Source: JAKVAV01 sp964651785 | GTDB lineage: Bacteria; Bacteroidota; Bacteroidia; Flavobacteriales_D; Cryomorphaceae | Direction: 5' to 3' | Length of the DNA stretch: 64,000 nucleotides | Assembly (NCBI GenBank): GCA_964651785.1 | Contig: CAZYWJ010000001.1 | Location: 62,001-126,000, forward strand | Shown here: in pieces, positions 61,992 to 64,000 of the stretch | Position numbering within the stretch: the stretch's first letter is position 1 | Layout of the letters: each line of letters begins with the position of its first letter | Made by a program: the position numbers and the translations under genes | Notes under the pieces: model-generated | Database searches by the model: none | Told to the model about the DNA's origin: nothing | The model's input: only the letters and a program-made list of their open reading frames with translations

Positions 61992-62558
61992 TTATTCCTG
62001 AACTACAGGCTCTCTTAGAGTTTCTAATAGATCTGCCACTTCTACTATCAGCTCTTCGGGTACATTATTCATTTCAGCGCTGGCGCCGACTGCTGCTACG
62101 AATGCATCAAATGCCATATCGTCAGCGGCAAACTCCATTCGTGGGTTCAAATCAGGATCGTGGGCCGTCACCATATCCAAACCATTGTACTCGATATTTT
62201 CAGAACCGGTAGCATTACTGAAAAAATTAGTCAACCTCATGCTAAGGGCGTCCCGGCCTGTGAGATTTCCGTCATTTACTTCCATTAGAAGTGTTTCGAA
62301 ATAAGGAGCTAAAATCGTATCCGATGGAATCAGCACAATAGTAGTATCAACTACGCTTCTCAAACCGAGTTTCCCTTGCTCAATCATTTCATCGGGATTA
62401 ACCGGGTCTTCTACCAAAGTAGGGCCTCCCAATTTCTCGTATAAAGTAGGTTCCATGGGTGGCGGAGTATCGTCGTCATCGTCGTCGTCATCGCAGGCAG
62501 TAAAACTCATGGCCATCGCGATGGCAAGCATTGAAATAAAAAGTCTTTTGATTTTCAT
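61992..62558 (-). CDS. lipoprotein resembling group I truncated hemoglobin
   Basis: Exported lipoprotein of 188 residues. The signal (MKIKRLFISMLAIAMAMSFTAC) has Cys22 followed by eight Asp (23-30), the Asp-rich motif that in Bacteroidota directs lipoproteins to the surface. The mature part aligns with group I truncated hemoglobin: LYEKLGG at 39-45, ILAPYF near 84, LTNFFSN, NGLDMVTAHDPDLNP with the proximal His133, and a final NVPEELIVEVADLLETLREPV. The B10 Tyr position is not obvious (VVDTTIVLIP), so ligand chemistry may differ. Function is inferred: oxygen or nitric-oxide binding outside the cytoplasm. The HMA-like protein gene is 23 bases upstream on the same strand. Confidence 0.8.
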   Translation of the reverse strand: MKIKRLFISMLAIAMAMSFTACDDDDDDDDTPPPMEPTLYEKLGGPTLVEDPVNPDEMIEQGKLGLRSVVDTTIVLIPSDTILAPYFETLLMEVNDGNLTGRDALSMRLTNFFSNATGSENIEYNGLDMVTAHDPDLNPRMEFAADDMAFDAFVAAVGASAEMNNVPEELIVEVADLLETLREPVVQE

Positions 62559-62581
62559 AATAAATGGTTTTTGGGTTTAGA

Positions 62582-62998
62582 TTACTCAAATAGGGAAATT
62601 AGTTTCCCGGCTACTCCTTGATCTTTATTTATGGGACAACCTGAAGCTGCTAACTCCTTAGAAGGTATATACAGTTCAGAATTGACACTTGAATTTTCAG
62701 CGAATTCAGTGAAGATTTCTGAAGATTTATGCGTTTGAGGATTGAAGGAAAATATCAATCGCTTGGAATCAGGGTTGATGTAAGCGTGTGTAACACCTTC
62801 AATCTTATTGAAATCACTTTTGATCTTGGCAAATTGTTCTGCGCTAAAATCCTCTTGAATGTCTATTCGCGCCAATTGGGATGGATTACCTTTCGGACTC
62901 GCCTCCATGACATCGTAAAGATGTATGGCTAAGGAAATGGCGAGGATGGCTGCCAACCCTAAGGTGAAATAAATAAGTTTCTTCATTGTTCTCTTCAT
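62582..62998 (-). CDS. membrane-anchored HMA-like protein without CxxC
   Basis: A protein of about 138 residues starting at ATG 62998 (ATG at 63016 is an alternative). One N-terminal membrane helix (LIYFTLGLAAILAISLAIHL) anchors a ferredoxin-like fold domain: RIDIQEDFSAEQFAKIKS, NKIEGVTHAYINPDSKRLIFSF, SEIFTEFAENSSVNSELY. The beta-alpha-beta pattern resembles heavy-metal-associated domains, but the metal-binding CxxC is absent; a lone Cys occurs in AASGCPINKD. It lies 23 bases upstream of the hemoglobin-like lipoprotein and is probably cotranscribed with it. Function unknown. Confidence 0.6.
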   Translation of the reverse strand: MKRTMKKLIYFTLGLAAILAISLAIHLYDVMEASPKGNPSQLARIDIQEDFSAEQFAKIKSDFNKIEGVTHAYINPDSKRLIFSFNPQTHKSSEIFTEFAENSSVNSELYIPSKELAASGCPINKDQGVAGKLISLFE

Positions 62999-63068
62999 GG
63001 TAAATGATTTTAGCATACTTACGAGCCAACTTTCAAACCGGATTTCAGGAAGTCAAAAAAAGTGTAAA

Positions 63069-63098
63069 CAAAAAAGCCGCTCTTGCAAAAGAGCGGCT
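63069..63098 (-). terminator. terminator of the PLP enzyme gene
   Basis: Hairpin AGCCGCTCTT/AAGAGCGGCT with a T run in the minus direction, 26 bases after the stop at 63124. Its stem shares GCCGCTC with the hairpin at 61944. Confidence 0.85.
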
Positions 63099-63123
63099 CT
63101 ACGGTACGATTCAGAGATCGGAT

Positions 63124-64000
63124 TTATCGCCAATCTACTATTTCAGCAGCAGCTTCGTATTCTCCGGCTTCCAGTTTTACTTTGATTTTCTTGAAAGTCT
63201 CGATAGTATACTCAACGTCTTCAATTTTATGAACAGCCGTAGGGATAAGTCGAAGCATGATGACTTCTTTCGGTACTACCGGATATACCACTATGGAGCA
63301 GAAGATATTGTGGTTTTCACGTAGATCCATGGTTAGGTTAGTAGCTTCTCCCAGTGTACCTTTCAGAAAAACGGGGGTTACAGCGCTATTGGTAACTCCT
63401 AAGTCAAATCCTGCATCGCGTAATCCGTTTTGAAGAGCTGTAGCAATTTTCCACAGATTGTCCTTGTGCTCGGTTTCGGTGCGCATCATCTCCAATCTCT
63501 TCAGCGCTCCTACAACAATGGGCATCGGTAGAGACTTGGCAAAAGTTTGAGATCGCATATTGTATTTCAAATACTCGATCACTTGCTCATCACCTGCTAC
63601 GAATGCTCCGATTGTGGCCATGGCTTTCGCAAAAGTTCCGAAGTAAACATCAATTTCCTTTTGCACGCCTTGATAATCTCCTGCACCTCTTCCATTTTCA
63701 CCGATGGTTCCGAATCCGTGAGCATCATCTACAAAAAGACGGAATTTGTATCGCTCTTTAAATGTCACGATTTCTTTCAGCTTTCCTTGGTCTCCGGCCA
63801 TCCCGAAAACACCTTCGGTTACAACCAATATTCCGCCTCCCGTTTTAGAAGTCCAGTTTTCAGCTCTCTCCAGTTGTTTTTGAAAGCTTTCCATGTCATT
63901 GTGCTTAAACACAAATCTCTTTCCTTGGTGAAGCCTCACTCCGTCAACCATACAAGCATGAGATTCGGAGTCGTAAACAATCACATCATTTCGGTCCACC
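63124..64000 (-). CDS. PLP-dependent alpha-oxoamine synthase family enzyme (serine palmitoyltransferase/KBL-like), 5' end cut by window edge
   Basis: C-terminal 291 residues of a fold type I PLP enzyme. VTEGVFGMAGDQGKL, FVDDAHGFGTIGENGRG (cofactor Asp) and FGTFAKAMATIGAFVAG (PLP Lys) identify the alpha-oxoamine synthase group. It lacks its N-terminal about 110 residues. In Bacteroidota the group includes serine palmitoyltransferase (sphingolipid synthesis), glycine C-acetyltransferase and 8-amino-7-oxononanoate synthase; the sequence cannot separate these with certainty, but serine palmitoyltransferase-like is favoured. The gene continues past the window edge. Confidence 0.85.
   Translation of the reverse strand, partial: VDRNDVIVYDSESHACMVDGVRLHQGKRFVFKHNDMESFQKQLERAENWTSKTGGGILVVTEGVFGMAGDQGKLKEIVTFKERYKFRLFVDDAHGFGTIGENGRGAGDYQGVQKEIDVYFGTFAKAMATIGAFVAGDEQVIEYLKYNMRSQTFAKSLPMPIVVGALKRLEMMRTETEHKDNLWKIATALQNGLRDAGFDLGVTNSAVTPVFLKGTLGEATNLTMDLRENHNIFCSIVVYPVVPKEVIMLRLIPTAVHKIEDVEYTIETFKKIKVKLEAGEYEAAAEIVDWR

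Overview
The window looks like a scaffold from a Bacteroidota genome, most likely a marine or aquatic Flavobacteriales relative. The supporting signs are a T9SS-type C-terminal sorting domain on the S8 protease, TAnnTTTG-type -7 promoter boxes, few Shine-Dalgarno sites, TTG start codons, a Rho factor with a long disordered insert, PD40/TPR/OmpA-like proteins, and lipoproteins with Asp-rich residues after the lipobox Cys. The content is mostly chromosomal housekeeping and cell-envelope genes. I see no prophage, insertion sequence or CRISPR array. Twelve runs of exactly 100 N interrupt the scaffold. Four of them (22471, 28900, 52725, 56677) are false gaps: the 55 bases on each side are identical, and removing 155 bases restores an intact reading frame each time (alpha-2-macroglobulin, M23 peptidase, UvrA, GT39-like transferase). 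A fifth (12193) has 34-base identical flanks in a repeat-rich spacer. The rest hide real sequence, and the one at 5921 hides the junction between two different glycosyltransferase genes.

Layout. 1-2360: secreted subtilisin-like protease (minus, cut by the window edge). 2497-7936: plus-strand operon of an FAD-dependent oxidoreductase, a NapH-like membrane ferredoxin, two GT2 glycosyltransferases and a GT-C-type mannosyltransferase-like protein. 7918-11812: XerD, AroQ, a GT2 rhamnosyltransferase-like enzyme and a GWxTD protein. 11899-12400: tRNA-Ser(UGA) with its promoter and terminator, then a hairpin/repeat cluster. 12672-16607: three small orphan genes, a secreted DNA/RNA endonuclease and an outer-membrane porin-like protein. 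16664-29118: envelope block with PBP1C translationally coupled to alpha-2-macroglobulin, a TSUP permease, a solo HIRAN protein, PBP1A and an M23-LysM peptidase. 29261-32375: an aspartoacylase-like hydrolase overlapping a GCS2-CBS fusion. 32460-37525: FAH-family enzyme, DEDDh exonuclease and two PD40 paralogues in a tight minus-strand cluster. 37590-41590: 2-oxoacid dehydrogenase E2, a large GT2 fusion and RecR. 41845-50324: small secreted protein, MBL hydrolase, Mpl ligase, DUF4199-like protein, Rho, DUF4293 protein, phosphoesterase, TruA and an ABC exporter. 50321-55204: UvrA, ECF sigma, holin-like membrane protein and a YkuK-type protein. 55309-61941: glutathione peroxidase, GT39, the sigma/anti-sigma/fasciclin set, MBL-rhodanese and a 2OG-Fe(II) oxygenase. 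61992-64000: a lipoprotein resembling truncated hemoglobin, a membrane-anchored HMA-like protein and a PLP-dependent acyl-CoA/amino-acid condensing enzyme (cut by the edge).

How they fit together. Much of the window serves the cell envelope: murein synthesis and repair (PBP1A, PBP1C/A2M, M23-LysM, Mpl), surface glycan assembly (six or more glycosyltransferases) and OmpA/PD40 envelope proteins. Interleaved are DNA repair and recombination (UvrA, RecR, XerD, exonuclease), RNA functions (Rho, TruA, tRNA-Ser) and two ECF sigma genes. The least explained parts are the redox-glycosyltransferase operon, the GCS2-CBS/aspartoacylase pair and the exported truncated-hemoglobin-like lipoprotein with its HMA-like neighbour.
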